The position numbers were made by a program, and so were the translations under genes. Below, in pieces: positions 12,001 to 25,217 of a stretch of DNA of 64,000 bases. Origin of the DNA: Pelargonium tetragonum (taxonomy: Eukaryota > Streptophyta > Magnoliopsida > Geraniales > Geraniaceae). The notes under the pieces are model-generated. The model did not search any database. It was not told where the DNA came from and saw only the letters and a list, made by a program, of their open reading frames with translations. Position 1 is the stretch's first letter, and every line of letters begins with the position of its first letter. The stretch covers positions 153,335-217,334 of the forward strand of contig JAYMTL010000012.1 of NCBI GenBank assembly GCA_036897445.1. The letters are read 5' to 3'.

Positions 12001-15000
12001 TAAATTTTTAAGGCAATATTAGCTCTTAGTAAAAGAATATTCGTTTGAGAGGACTTAACCCTCCAGGATCAAGCATAAAGAAGACTCCCCATTCCATTTC
12101 TTGAAGTATCCCTGTTAAAAGTCCCGCTAAGAGATTTCTCTAATCTAAAGGAAGGTCTTGAACCCTAGTTTTTGTGGCATACTATCCCTAAAAAAGAGGC
12201 TTAGTTTCTTATAATTATTACCAAGTTTTAAGGCCCCGGATTTTACTCGAACGGATTTGTAAGTTAAAATTAGAGTGTAAGTATAAGGGCCTGTGAGTGA
12301 TATTGGCAGTCAAATTTTAGTAAGAATAGGTATATTGCAAATGCTACATTAAGCCTGGTTCTAGATTCGGTACAAAAAAGAAAAAATAGGGCTAGCAAAG
12401 CAAAGGAAACTTGGTGCTGAAGCTTTATGCATGAGAGGTTCTCCTAGTCTGTCTTAGTGGAAACTCCTGGTTGCGGAAAGTAGTTTTAGTTAAAGTAAAG
12501 CTAAACTTAATTAGGTCCATATTTACCCTTTTTAAAGAAGTAGTAATAGGACTTTGATTTTAACAAATCAAAACAAAAGGGGCTTTAGAGAATAGAGTAT
12601 AAAAGACAAAGCAGGCCGGAGCTCTTAATTGAAAGTTCCAGCCCAAAAGAGTTAGAGCATATGACTTAAAGGGGATAAGCCCTTAGAGTATCCTATTGTC
12701 CTTTTTTTATCTCCTTAATAAAACGTTATTGCTTGCGTTGATGCTCTGTTTAAGTACGGGGAAAGTGCTACTTTTGTAATAAACTCTTTTTAGTTTTACA
12801 TTTTTTACAGAAACCGAGGAATCCTCTTGAAACGTTAGGGTCGATCTTTAGACACATATCTCTAAGAAGCCCCTTTTGGTTTATTGCTTAGGGCTGCTGG
12901 ACCTCGGTATTATAATAGTATCCTGTACGAGCAGTTCGCTTAGTTACTCCTGGTGGAGACAGCCTTATAAGTTTAAGGCTAACCTTCGCTTGCAAACAAC
13001 AAGCAATAGAAAAGGGATGAAAGTAAGATTTACCTGGGTAATGAGGAACTAAAAAGTTCATATGATAATATAATGTAGACAAAGGGCTTCGGAGAATAGT
13101 ATCACTTACAGGAGTTCCTGGGGAGTACTGGGCGATAATTTTAGTTTAGTTTGGGTCTTACTGTGCAGTGCTTAATCAAAGTATAACCGAGATTTTAGGC
13201 TGATTTCAAGTCCTGTGAAAAGCGCAAACTAGATACAAGTGGTTACTCGTTTTAAGCTATAAGTCAAAGATTTGGTTTTATAATTGAGGGGTATATTCAT
13301 CAATGTTTACTGGGTTTCCTTTAATATAGGATCCAATTAGAATCGCTTAAGCAGAATAAACTCAATGGCAGTAAAGCATCAAAAAGAAGAACTGCCCTCG
13401 CAGGTGAGTGTTGAAAAAATTCAATATTTCGTGAGTGATTCTAGGATTTCTGAGGTGAGGTTTCTGCTCTAACTTTAGTATACATAGCATATCAAATTTC
13501 AAATGGTACTATAACTCGGATATCCTAAAGTCTTTCTTAAGCATATACTTCTAAAAGTTTGCGATATAAATTTAACCTTATTTGTCTTGCCTAAGAGATA
13601 CTCATATCTAAGTATAAAAGCACAAATACATTTAAATAAAGAGTTAAAGTAAGGCATTCCTGTTCTAAGAGGGATTACTAAGTCAAAATTTCCATATAGG
13701 TATAATTGCTTACAGTAAACAGGCTTATTTTAGGGGTATTGTTAAGTTTTAGCGAAAGAGCTAAAACCCTTGATCTTAGTTTTTCGATTCTCTTCCAATA
13801 AATAATGAGGCTAGTTAGTTATACTCAAGCAGCACTTAAACCCTGTGTGTATAGCAAACTTAGTGCAATATATCATAGGCACACCTTTTATTAATAAAAA
13901 TTTCTTACGTACTTCCTTTTTGGACACAAGCCTTGGATTACTGGTTATTAGGTTCCCGAGCAGTTTTATTGTGAAATTACGACCCCAAAAAAGTCTCCCT
14001 GATAAGAAACCAAGCAAGCTACTTTTTAGATAAACAAGACTTTTTTTCTCTATCATATCTCTAATTAATTAACCTACATTCTTTAGTTTACCCATAAACT
14101 CTCTTGTAATTTTAGCAGCCCCGAGTAAGTAAGCCCTGTTACTTATTTCTGGGATTCCTTGTGAGTTTGCGGCTTATAAAACCCATTTCTCTAAAAAGAT
14201 TAAATAAAGGCACGTTCCTGGCGAAATTCTTTGGTTTGACTCCACTTTTGTTCGGACCCGTTTAGAAAGGTAAGAAAATCCCTAGTGCTTTTTTACCTTT
14301 CAAAATTCTGGATTTTCCAACCAATTAGACTGCGTTGGGGAGCTATAAAGTAGATAAGTAAAGGGACTCACTTTTATTATTAGACCTTATACTAATATTT
14401 CTTAAAATTCTTCTTTTATTAACTGAGTCCCGAGAAGGAGCCTTGCAGGGAGGCTTTATTCTTATTACCAGGACCTCCCGTCTTCTAAAGAATTTGATAT
14501 CCCAGAAAACTATAAGGGTAGCTTTGAAAGACCTGAACAAACTCAAGAGTAACGGATACCCCCATAATACTTGAAAAATCTTGAACCCCTGCTTTCTGCT
14601 GAGCTATGAAGTATATTAAAACCGGGTGCTCTTTTTAATAAGAATAAAGTAACCTAACCTCTCAGACTTCTTTAAAAGGTAAAAAAAGTTGACTTTAGAA
14701 CTAAAGAGCTAAAAATTGTAAGAGAAGCTCTCGGGGTCCCCCCACATGTTTTGTCTATTTTATTGTAGAGTATAGAGTCTTCTAATAGAAGTAACCGAAA
14801 AGGAATGTTTATATAAAAAATCACTTGAGCATTCCCGAATTCTCTCCTAATACCTTATTTAAGCCCCTCGACACCTACATAAGGAAGCTCTGAGGACTGT
14901 ACTACCCAGAAACTTTGAACTAAAGGGAATACGGGTTCAACCTAATTTGCTATGAACTATAAAAAGTGAAAGCGCGGGTCCTGATAAAAGAGTTTTTGAC

Positions 15001-15230
15001 AAACTCCATAAAACAATTGCCTTTTAGAAACTTATGGGGCTTTGGAAGATACAACATGTGGTAGGACAACAAATTAAGGGATGACTGCCCTAGCTATATT
15101 AGATTTGGCCTCGAAAACAAGACGAGGGGAAGCATATTAAGTGTTTATTTATTACACTTGCTAAACCCCGAGAGTTTAGAAAAGGAGTTTAGTCTTAACT
15201 TCCTTCAGAGTTTCCTGAAGTTATAAGAGT
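12001..15230. other. AT-rich non-coding spacer with G/C islands
   Basis: No gene is seen. At 13811-14056 both strands are open over about the same stretch (81 codons minus, 62 plus), which points to a patch poor in stop codons in both directions and not to a gene. An island GGGGTCCCC lies at 14733-14741. TTTTCGATTCTCTT at 13781-13794 recurs exactly at 31205-31218. Confidence 0.6.
14733..14741. repeat. G/C island, GGGG-T-CCCC
   Basis: Perfect inverted repeat with a single-base centre in AT-rich flanks; a member of the dispersed island family. Confidence 0.6.
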
Positions 15231-15400
15231 TTTTAATCTTCCTGTATTATTCTATATATTTCCAAAAGGCTTTAGTCTTCTATTTGCCCTTACTCTTCCA
15301 CTTTCACATCTTTACTTTAACCTTTATAGCAGCTCCTAGTAGTTTTTCCTATTTTATCCTTTGGGCTTAACACTTTATTCTTTATATCTTGTATTTTAAA
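15231..15400. other. Short strand-skewed, pyrimidine-rich block
   Basis: No gene is seen. The plus strand is dominated by C and T, and G/C islands are absent. It resembles the longer skewed blocks at 11.74 and 29.68 kb in composition, but I found no long shared word. Confidence 0.35.
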
Positions 15401-16023
15401 AAGATCCGGAACCAAATAAAGTTGAAGAAAGAAGACCCCCTGTTTATTACTGACTTCTAAAATCTTCCCCTTAACTTTAAATTAAAACCCTAAAAAATTC
15501 TCACTGTGCTAACTGCTATAGTTAGCCTATAAAGACTAAAGCAAAATTGGGGCTGCGTTGTTTTAGAAATTTTTTTTTAGAGCATATAACTCTCTATTAG
15601 AATCCAAAAGAAAGGGGGTAAAATTTCTTACTATTTACCAAAAAAGAGACGCTCTGGGGATTCCAAGCCGTAAAAAAAGATCCGGGTTAGTTGAAAGAAC
15701 ATTTATAGGCTCTCGCTACTATAAGTATAACACTTTCCTAAAGCCCCAAAAGGGCACAAGGTACCTATTAACAAGGGTTGTCTACTAGGCGCTACAGGTA
15801 AATCTGAAAATTTTCTAAAATAAGGTAATCCATCTAAGACAGCTTTCTCTTACTAGTTAATAAATAGCCTTCTTACCACTTAAGTTCTTAAGTAACTGTA
15901 AAGAAACGGGCACATTTATGAATAATAATAGATTCTACTGAATGTACTACAATAAAAATTTTTTGTAATAATTACTTTGATTATGAAAATCTTGGTATAG
16001 AAGTTCATAAGACAATTCCCCTG

Positions 16024-16059
16024 CGGGTGCCTACCCGTAACTGAAACTTCGTAGCGAAG
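16024..16059. other. Two adjacent small hairpins
   Basis: CGGGT-GCCT-ACCCG (16024-16037) is followed nine bases later by CTTCG-TAG-CGAAG (16047-16059). Each stem has five perfect pairs, and this short stretch is richer in G+C than its flanks. It could be a remnant of a structured RNA, but no RNA family was recognised, and two 5-bp stems can arise by chance. Confidence 0.35.
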
Positions 16060-19000
16060 ACAGAGGGCGTTTGTTATACATTTGAGTATTCTTATTCCAC
16101 GTAGGAGTTATTCAGCTTAACAAGAGTTATGCATGTCGGTTTTAGTATAGACTCTCGTCTAGAGGTTTGGAGTCTATAATTCATTCAACTACTTTTGTTA
16201 TAACAGTTACTAAAAATGTTTAAAAGGGTTCGGGCTCCCTGTTTCCGGCCAACTCGATTATAAATATAGCCAAAATTGTTAAATCAGAACCCTTGTAGGC
16301 ATTGGCTTCACTCCTTTAACGAACCCCCGATGACTCTATTTTTCCTTAGGTATACCCATGACCTTAAGTAAGCCCCCGCTATTAAACTCTCCTGTCCTAT
16401 ATTGAGAATCTCGGACAATAGCTGACTTCGAGTACTTACCCATTTCGAATCCTAATTCTGAGTATTTCGTTTGCTTCTTTACTTGGTATTAAAAACCAGA
16501 GGAAGGGAATCTAAGTCAAATACTAAATGAAAGAAGGATTTATAAGCTAAAAGAGTTTCCGGTAAAAGGGCATATATAGAACTAAGGGGAAGCTTATAAA
16601 GGCAAAGGAGTCCCTTTAATTCGTACTATAGAATTTTAGCAGGTAATATAAGGGGGGCCCTCAAAAGATAAGGTAAGTTTTTCCCTATCAATTTCTAGCT
16701 TAACCTTCTTTAATTAAAGTGAGAAGGAGTTCTAAGGAATTTTGTTTAGTATAGGGGAGTCCCTTGTTCTAATTCTGGTGCCGCTAAAGTAATATAATGA
16801 GTACAAGTTTTTTAGGAGAGTTCCTCCTTCTTTAGTATCTTTCTAAGCAAGTCTAAAGAATGATATTTTGAAGTAATATAGGTTAAGGCAGCAAGTCAAG
16901 AGACTCACTATCCTGCGGGTATTTAAGGAAAGTAAGTCGATAGGCTAAAGTAAGGAATTTCCCGTGGGGCTCGTGTAGAACTAAAGTATAGAGATAAGGG
17001 TTCTCTCTGTTTTTTATTACGGGTTGTCCCCTCAAGATCGGGCTTTTTATAGCTAATATTTGTATTTGGATTTACTAGTTTGCACAAGTCAAATGAAAAG
17101 TATAGCGTTTGAGTCAAATCCTTTTAGAAAGGGTAATAATTAAAAAGTACAGGAAATCTATAAATCGTACCCCACACCAAACCTTTAAAAGGTAACCAAA
17201 CTGGCAAAAGTTCTTCTCTAGAATAGCTTTTGCCTTGTTTCTTCAGCGGGATTCTTCTTTAGTATTGAAAAGTCTTTCTTTATTATATAATAACTATGAA
17301 TTCTTAAGTCAACTTCTTTTATCTTAAACCTTTATAGAAAGTTTTGACTTTTAATGTAAAGGAGTCTCTTTCTTGCTGGACTTACTTATTAACTCGTGTA
17401 ACCTTCTAATCTGACAGAATAATAATTTAAATAAGGGTAAGTAAAAGCTTGCTATTCTACCTCTCCTGAATCTGAACAAAGCTAATGGAGTCTTCTCTAT
17501 GCTACTGTAAGAAATTTAGGAATCGGCATAATTCAGGGCGAGGTATTCGTGAGTTAGGATAAGAAAATTCCAATTATGGTAGGGTTCACTAAGAAAAAAA
17601 AAGTTTAAGCTTAAGAGCCCGTTATGCCTTGGGGAAGAGTCTCAGGTTTCCGCTTATCCCTATATTTTCTAATATCTTTTTTTTTGTTTTTATTAACTAT
17701 GTTGAGAAGCAAATAAATAAGGATTCCCCTTGATTTGATAGGTTTGTTTTATTGTAACCTCAAATCTTCCTGGCTTTAGCTACTGAGAAGAGTATAGGTT
17801 AAGAGTTTCTCTGTTATTTTGGTTTGGATATAAGGACTTATTACGGAATTTTGCCTCCTCGTTGTACTATAACGGACTTTATCGAGCGGAGAAAGTACAA
17901 AAGTTTATCTTTATTTTGTCTTATTGATAGCTTTCGGGCTGAAATCACTTAGATAGAAGAAGCTGGAATGCCCAGAAACTTGATATAAAAGCCGAAACAA
18001 TAGTGAGATCTTATTATGCTATAGCTGGCGGTGCTTCCGTGTTTAGGATTCATTTACATTACTTTTAACAAGTTTATCTAGGTCTTCTTTTTGAATGAGT
18101 CGAGTCTATCTTTATATTTTTTTTATAAGGAGTGCGTTTTAATTCAATAGAGTTGGGAATAAGAAAGATATTTACAAGAACAGCAATCTAATACAAATTG
18201 TCAGTATATAAAGACACACTTGAAGTTTTCCAGAGGATCTTGTAATATATCCTAGTTAGTGGAATAAAAAATTTTTAACTTTTTGCTTAAATGTTTTTTT
18301 AGGGTTCTTAATTCCCCGGTCTACGGATACTTATCTTCAGCAATAATTGAATACGGAAATACGCTCCAGATAGGACTTGAGGATGCTTGGCAAAGAAAGA
18401 TTATAGACTCCTAGGGCCAAAATCCTTGGACAAAAATACGCGGATAGGGTCTGGAAGAAACTAATAAAAAGGGTGCCCATTAAGTAATAACTAAAGTACT
18501 GGTAAGGCTTCTTGCGACCTCGTATGTAAAAAGTATAATACGTAGGACAGAGAAGTGATACATTATTTATAAAAAATCGGGTTTATTTTGATCCTTTTTA
18601 GAGGGACCGGCTATGCTCTCTGAAGGGTCAGGTAAATTATATCCCTTTTTAATAAACGTTTCAGAGACTCCTTATCCCTAACTAGGTTTTAGACAACTTT
18701 TCTATTTCTTCTTGTAAAAGGGCCTCCTTACTTACTCCATTTTGTGCTTTTTTGTAGTAAAAGAAATTCTTTTATCTTAATACTTAACTCTGTATTTAGT
18801 AATTAAGGCTCTCTTGCTTTGTTATAGTCTTATTATCTTAATTACTTTTTTTAAATGTTATAAGTTTCTCCTCGGGCTTTATCTTCTAGAGAATTTGGGT
18901 GGGGTCTCCCTAATAAGGCATCTCTACAGTAAATTCATAGGATTGTATTGTAAAGGCTATATCAAGAATATCCTTAAAAGACTGAGAAAAGCTTGTACTT

Positions 19001-22000
19001 TCATTATTTATTAAGCGCAGGACTTAGTATAGTACTTCTGATAGAATAATCTATAATAAAACGGAATGTTATAAATAGAACTCTGTACTAGAGCTCTATG
19101 AATCTCTGGGGTTTCCGTTGTCCAACAGAAGGAGCCCTATGTCTTACCATACTATCATTCTTTCTCTATTTGCAAGCACTTGTTTTAGAATAGACTGACT
19201 TTTTAGTAAAACTACTACAATTTTTTATAAAAGCAATTAAATCCCCGCTCTATCTTATTGCCTCAGAGCCGGAACTGATGTCAGGTTAATGCCAAAAAGG
19301 GGTAAACTAAATTAATATTTCAACAACTTACGCAAGCGTTCCTGGTAGACCCAAAATTCTTATTGTATATTCACAGGAAGTTTTGCTTTTGAGTTTATAA
19401 AAGGGGATTAATCTGAATTCTCTCTTCCTCAACTTCTTTTTTTGAAGGATAAGGCCGAAAGGGGCAATTTAGGTAACTTGGTTTTACATTACCGAATTGG
19501 TATTAGGGACCGTAGGTGCTGGCTTTTTGAAAGGTGTATAGAGAACCCTTAAAAGTTTAGGGTTATCAAAGTCTACTTTATTATTAAAAGTTTTAGAGCT
19601 CGATAGAGTTTTTAGCGGAGCGTTCCTGCTTATGCTAGGTATTACAAATACTGGCAAAGCCTTACCTGAACTAGAATCTTGAAAAAGAATAAGATAAAGA
19701 GGCAACCCCAGTCTAATTAAAGACTATATCCATCTCTATACATATTATTAAGAATCACTCTTAACTAAGGGACCCCTACTAAGGCCGCTTTAGCTAGATT
19801 TATTATATCCTTAACGCGGCTGAGCACTCTCTAAATTCTCGATTCTCTGGATAACCCGAGTGTTATTGACCAACCCCAGGAAAGGGAATATAGTTTCTAG
19901 GTAGGGGCTCTTCTTACTTTTGTATACCTATTAGTTTAAACCCTAAAGTATAGAAATCTTACTAAATAGAGGAAGCCTAACCAAGAGGCGGGGTTTTTAA
20001 GGTTATAGTACCACTTACTTACGAAACTCTTTCAATTCGGATTTTTAAGTCCAAATCATTTTGTTAGGATATAATTGTGAATATTGTCTACAACCTACCC
20101 GCTTTACCTTTTACGAGCCGGGGACTCTTATATGGCTACCGGTATTCGATTTTACTGCTTAAAACCCTTTCGCAGGATTTCGTATACGAAAAGGCTTTAT
20201 AAAAAAAGGTTTTTGAGTTTTAGTATCTAGTAAATCTCTTTTTTATTATATTAATTTATTAAAATAAATAAGAGTTTCTTTTTAGATTCCAAGTACACCC
20301 AAAAGGGTTAAAAAAGAACCCACACCTTTCAAAAGGCAATCCGGCGTGAACAAAAAGAAGTATATAACGCATATTGTAACTTTTAAGAAAATTTAGAGGA
20401 TTTTCCGACATAACAAAAGGGGTTCTTCTTATTAAATTAAATAAGTAGAAATCTCGTATGTTAAAGCAGATGTAATTAAGAGTACAAATAAAACATGCTC
20501 TCTAAACATCCTAAGGGCTTTTATTTTGAAAGAAGTTTGCAAGGTATTCCCTTTGAATTGAAGAAAGTGCTACTTGTAGAAAAATAGTTTAGCCTCGGAT
20601 AGGAGTAAAGCCCCTGCCTTTTGAGCCGTTTTAGTGTCCTTACCTATAAAATGGGTAGATTTGCTTAGGTATCTAAAGGTACGACTTCCCATATTATTTT
20701 CTAGTAGACTTTTTTAGATTCTCGTGATCGAGAGCATTATGAGGACTTGCAAGTAATCGCACCAAGAGAGCGCTTTTTATTTGTTTACTATGAATATTAG
20801 TAACAGCGAAATATTATGTCCTGTCTCGTAACACTTATTACCCATATCGAAATATTGGGTTCCCTAAGGCTAACTAAAAAGAAATTCTGCTTGGTTCTAT
20901 CTAGTGTATTCCGAAATTAAGCTTTACTCTATTACTGTAATTTAAAAAGAGTTCGCACTAAAAGTCTTCCCTAAAAACCCCGCTTTCTCTAAACAGGGAT
21001 ACCGGGAATACAACTATCTAATATATATATATCTATATATAACTTTAACTAGACAAAGCTTCCAGACTTAATAGAACCCATATATACGAGGACTTTTTTA
21101 CACTTCCTGTATTTGATGTTAATTCTAAATCTAAATTAGGATAAGGAAATTTGCGGCCTTTTACACGCATTAAAACTTTTGTACTAGGTCCTATGAGTAT
21201 TTCTTCTAGAGTTTTGGAGGCTCTTATAACGCAATTTCTTTTCTGCCATAAGTACTTAAAAAATAAGGATAAAGTAAGCCATCACGGGGACTACTCTTCA
21301 CTCCTTCCTTGGCTTAGTAGTTGAATTACAGCATCCTGGGCTCAAGACAGGATACTTCATAAAATCGATAGAAGAGAAGGGGCTAGAACCTACGGCTTTC
21401 AAAAATGAAAGGGTGCTTGTCATGTCAGAAGTTTTACTGGGTCTCCTTTTGTCTCTAAGATTTTTAGGCCCTTTGAGGGATACTCTAATGTTTATAGATT
21501 CCTTCTACTAAGCCAGCACTAGATTTTGGGATTTGCAGATTAACTAACAGCTAACCTGTCAATTACTTACATTACGACCTTTCCGCCTATTTCTTTTTTT
21601 TAAGTATAATTTCCTAGAGAGATCCTAGGGGATAAGCATTACCTCAAATTCAGGAGAAATCAGAACTCTGGCTGGCTCTAACTATTACTAAAGAAGCTCC
21701 CTATATAGCGTTCTTTTCTATTTGTTCCACAAAATTCCATACGACTATATGTATGTTAGCCTTTTTTATTCAAGGTCTAAGAAATTCTTAGATACAGCTT
21801 TGGAAAAGCAAAGAAGTAACCGAGAAAGCTTGTACATATACTTCCAGTGCTCCAGGTTACCCTATAAAAAAAGAAATTCTTCAAAAGTAAAAGTTACCTT
21901 TAGCATTTCTAGATCTAGCCTTTAATTATAAAAGGGGATTTTATCCCTCGTTAAATTTCAGTCTATTTGTGACAACATTAACTCGTTTTTAGAGGTCCCT

Positions 22001-22311
22001 CTAAAATACAAAGCATAACACTCTTATAAAACCGCAGCAAAACCCAAAAAATTTCTCATATACTTCGAGGTAAGGAAACCCTAACTTCTTAGACAGGATT
22101 GCTTTCATAATTTTAAGGAGTTTACAGAATTCTATAGTACGAGAACTCTCCTACAAAATTTTCCTACACTTTTTTAAGGAAAAAGTACAGGACATTTTAG
22201 AGGGAGCTCTTTTGTTAATGTGTGAAAAGCAAAGCCAAGGGTAAGTACATCACATAACTCTAAATTTCTTTGAAGTTTGGGTTCGAACCTAATTACTAAT
22301 TACACATAAGA

Positions 22312-22328
22312 TTGTATATTGTATATTG
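22312..22328. repeat. 7-bp tandem duplication (TTGTATA x2)
   Basis: Two exact copies of TTGTATA followed by TTG, just upstream of the hairpin at 22356. Confidence 0.75.
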
Positions 22329-22355
22329 ATTTAATCCCAATAAGGGTGGTGCTTT

Positions 22356-22385
22356 ACTTCTTTTCCAGTTTTCCGGAAAAGAAGT
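22356..22385. repeat. Hairpin, 11-bp perfect stem
   Basis: ACTTCTTTTCC (22356-22366) pairs perfectly with GGAAAAGAAGT (22375-22385) across the eight-base loop AGTTTTCC. CCCAA at about 22337 and TTGGG at about 22385 may extend the structure at a distance. As RNA it would be one of the most stable hairpins in the window. No gene lies next to it, so a 3'-end or terminator role is not supported. Confidence 0.85.
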
Positions 22386-22540
22386 TGGGTTTAAGCCGGT
22401 TTTTATAGTAGAAGGCTTTCGGAGTGTAAAGTTAACTCTATACTAAAACTTTATTGCAATTCCTTCGTTACGCTACTGTCAGGTAGAATACTCGTAATCT
22501 TTTCTAAGGCAAATCTCTTTTTTTTTGATAAGAACAAGTA

Positions 22541-22985
22541 AGCCCAAGAGGAATTATCCTTAACAACTATGTATTAGTACTAACTCTAGTTACTAATTAA
22601 TAGGTAACCCTATTACTATCGCTTATACTCTAGCATATCAATAGATGTAGAGTAAGACTATAATAACTAGAATACTCCTTACTATCTCTTATTTGGATAC
22701 TTTTCTTTAAGACAGGTAAAACAAGAGGTGTACCTATAGAACAAGTAGAACAAGAAGACTCATATCCACTATACCCATTAGAGTAGTACAGGTTATAAGC
22801 TCTATAAGATAAGCATATCCCTTAATTAAGATAATTAAGAAAGACCTAGCCTCTACTGGTATGCTTATGAAGAATAAACAACAGGGCATAAGGAGTAAGT
22901 CAGTAACAAAGGAGGTCTTTAGATTATAAGAGTCTGAGTATGGATAAAAGAGTTAGAAAAGGAAGGTAAAGTTATATGACCTTCC
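22541..22985. other. Strand-skewed, A-rich block
   Basis: No gene is seen. Bases 22741-22800 contain 25 A against 13 T. The block is rich in words such as ACAAGTAGAACAAGAAG and lacks G/C islands. Its bias is opposite to the T-rich blocks at 11.74, 29.68 and 49.29 kb, as if it belonged to the same class in reverse orientation. Confidence 0.45.
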
Positions 22986-23640
22986 GTTCCTTAGTTAGTA
23001 GAGTGAATTTCTAAGTTTTAGAGGGAAATGTTAGAACTCAATTCCTCGTTTTTCTTCGGGGTATTCCCAAGCATAAAGCGCTTCTATCTAATAGACAACA
23101 TTCCGATAACAGCTCCCAGGATTTCCCAAATAGAACTAATATAGAAGTACTAGATTTGTTGTAAAGTCTTCCTTATAATATAATAAAAAGGGGGAGTACC
23201 CAAAAAATTGTGGGCTCCTCTCTTGGATTCCTTGCTATGCTTCCTCAATGCCTTGTAACAACTCTTGTCATTTTTTTTCCATTTGGGTATCAACAGCCCC
23301 AAGTAAAGAATGCTTTTTTTTACTGTCTGCTCTATAGGTTTGACAAGTAGAAAGTCGTAAAATAAGGAGTGTAAGGATTACCTCCCACCATTACAACAAG
23401 GCTAGATTCATCTTGTTAAGCCTGCTTATAGAACTCTCAAATAAGTACTCCTAATAGGACTTGAACCCTGTACAATTCAAACGAGAAATATAGGGAAAAA
23501 TAGGGTCCCCTATGGGAGGGAGTCAAAAGCCTACTTTTTTTAGATTTAAGGACCTTTTTTAACCTCTAGGAACATTACCTGCATTAGAAAGAATCTAAGA
23601 AAACTAAGACTTATTCAAGGTAATGTAATTAAAACTACAA
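22986..23640. other. Non-coding transition region
   Basis: No gene is seen. Islands reappear, including ATAGGG-TC-CCCTAT at 23500-23513. The minus-strand T-arm-like string GGGTTCAAGTCCTAT covers 23454-23468 and closely matches the one at 60712. Near 23352 the order AAGTCGTAA then GGATTACCTCC recalls a small-subunit rRNA 3' end, but I rejected that reading. Confidence 0.5.
23500..23513. repeat. G/C island, ATAGGG-TC-CCCTAT
   Basis: Six perfect pairs around a two-base centre. It is an extended member of the island family in which the A/T flanks also pair. Confidence 0.65.
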
Positions 23641-24995
23641 CTCAACAGAATAAGGTAGATCTAAGTGTTACTTGAAAGGAATGCACTAAACTACTTATGA
23701 GAACTAGAACGAATATAACTAAATACAGGCTTCTGAAAGCATATTTGAGCTGGGCGCCTCCCTTTGGCCGACTATCAATAACAAGAACACAAAAGTGTTG
23801 GAGACTGAGAATGGGAGCTAGAATTTGGGATTTGTTTCCCTATTAGACTTCTTCCTTCACCTTTTGATATGGTATATGATTGAATAGAACATAAAAACTA
23901 GAATTCCGCCGGAGTCAGCGGACACTTGCTACTTTTCATTGGAAATCTACCTAATATTGGATATTGGCAGAGTCACTCCTTTCCCGATGTTAAGGCAATG
24001 CAAGATGCTCGGTTGAAGCCTTCTTTTACACGTGGAATCCTATAACCCAAAATCCCTTTGCTAGAATGAAAACGAACTAAGGCACTAGACATCAAGAGAA
24101 CACTTCTTTATTTTAGGAATAGGTTATATGCTGCTCTCATACAGGACTTGGTGGGCGATACCAAAATAGACAGAGAACAAGACTATAGTAATACGGATAA
24201 CTGGGTTCACTTATTCTATACCACAAATGAGGCTAACTGTGGTCTCTAACTCAAAGATAATATCTCGATCGGCAAGGGAAAGGGTTCAGGATGACAGCTC
24301 TCGATTCTTTTGCTATATGCTCTTAACACCTAAAGGAAATGACAGGAAGTTTGACTTTGACTGCGCTATGACTTAAGGGCTTCCCGAAGAGTAGGCTAGT
24401 CTCTTATAGGAATTTCAATGACTCTGTGATCTTAAACTATTCGTGTGAAGGATAGAAACTTGGATTGGAAGATAGCACTAAGGGTACTTACAGGAATCTA
24501 ACTAACAAATAACATCATACCTAAATCACGTCCACAAAGTGCCTATACCTACTAGGCAGAAAGAAGCTAAGAGAGTTCGCTTTTGTTCAGTGTTTTATAG
24601 GTAAGCAAGAGCTAGGAAGGAACTGAAAAGGATTTGAGCTAATTGTGCAACATCTCATAAACATGGATGCACACGCGAACTGTATTGAGTAAAGACTCCT
24701 GAGGAGGGGCTCCATTCTCGGCATAAGGACTTAAGGGAACTTTCAATTTCAAGACTTAGACTCAGTCCGGTGGCGAATCAAAGGCTCTTTCTTTACGTTG
24801 ACTGGCTTTTGGAGAGGTATCGATTTAGATAATGTGGGTGCTTTTTTTAGACTTTGGCGGGAATAGAGGATTCCCCTTTTTCACTACTGTAACTTAAAAG
24901 TACTACTCAAAGATCGGCTACTTCCTTTAGCAGGACTTTTTCACAGAATAGAAAGAAGTCCCATATGATCTAGGAAAGAAACAAGGAAGAACTAA

Positions 24996-25012
24996 GCGGG
25001 ATTCGAACCCTC
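24996..25012 (-). pseudogene. tRNA T-arm-like remnant
   Basis: On the minus strand GAGGG-TTCGAAT-CCCGC has the seven-base T loop with TTCGAAT and four of five stem pairs. Upstream on that strand the sequence CCGTAAATCG could recall a tRNA-Tyr anticodon loop. No matching acceptor stem was found, so this is at best a decayed tRNA and may be chance. Confidence 0.25.
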
Positions 25013-25203
25013 GATTTACGGTCTCGAACGAGGCGTTTTAACGGGTTTAGAAAAAGAGTTCCTTGGGAGATAGGTCTTAAGGCTGTTAGAATGACAATTG
25101 TAGGCTCTTTTTCTCGTAAAAAGCCAATATGAATTATCTCCTAAACTCCCCTTTCTAAGCTAGTGACGACAAAAACTACTTTCTACTTCCCTCATATAAA
25201 CTT

Positions 25204-25217
25204 GATTTGCTAACTTT
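25204..25217. repeat. Dispersed 14-bp repeat, copy 1
   Basis: GATTTGCTAACTTT is found exactly here and again at 37718-37731. The shorter GATTTGCTAA recurs near 32610. Confidence 0.6.

Larger units (their letters stand above)
15401..22540. other. AT-rich non-coding spacer with G/C islands
   Basis: No gene is seen; the longest frames are 64-73 codons with no recognisable content. Islands recur, and an AT dinucleotide tract lies near 21022-21044. Two small adjacent hairpins at 16024-16059 and a strong hairpin at 22356-22385 are listed separately. AAAATGAAA occurs at 21402. Confidence 0.6.

Noticed and set aside
13811-14056. Overlapping open frames on both strands (81 codons minus, 62 plus).
   Set aside because: Frames open in both directions over one stretch point to local lack of stop words, not to a gene. 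No family was recognised in either.
21022-21044. An AT dinucleotide tract.
   Set aside because: It is an ordinary microsatellite for DNA of this composition; similar shorter tracts occur near 7887, 8806, 30036 and 51993.
23352-23386. AAGTCGTAA followed by GGATTACCTCC, recalling the 3' end of small-subunit rRNA.
   Set aside because: The gap is 14 bases where about 28 would be needed, the last helix cannot form, and no upstream rRNA sequence was found.
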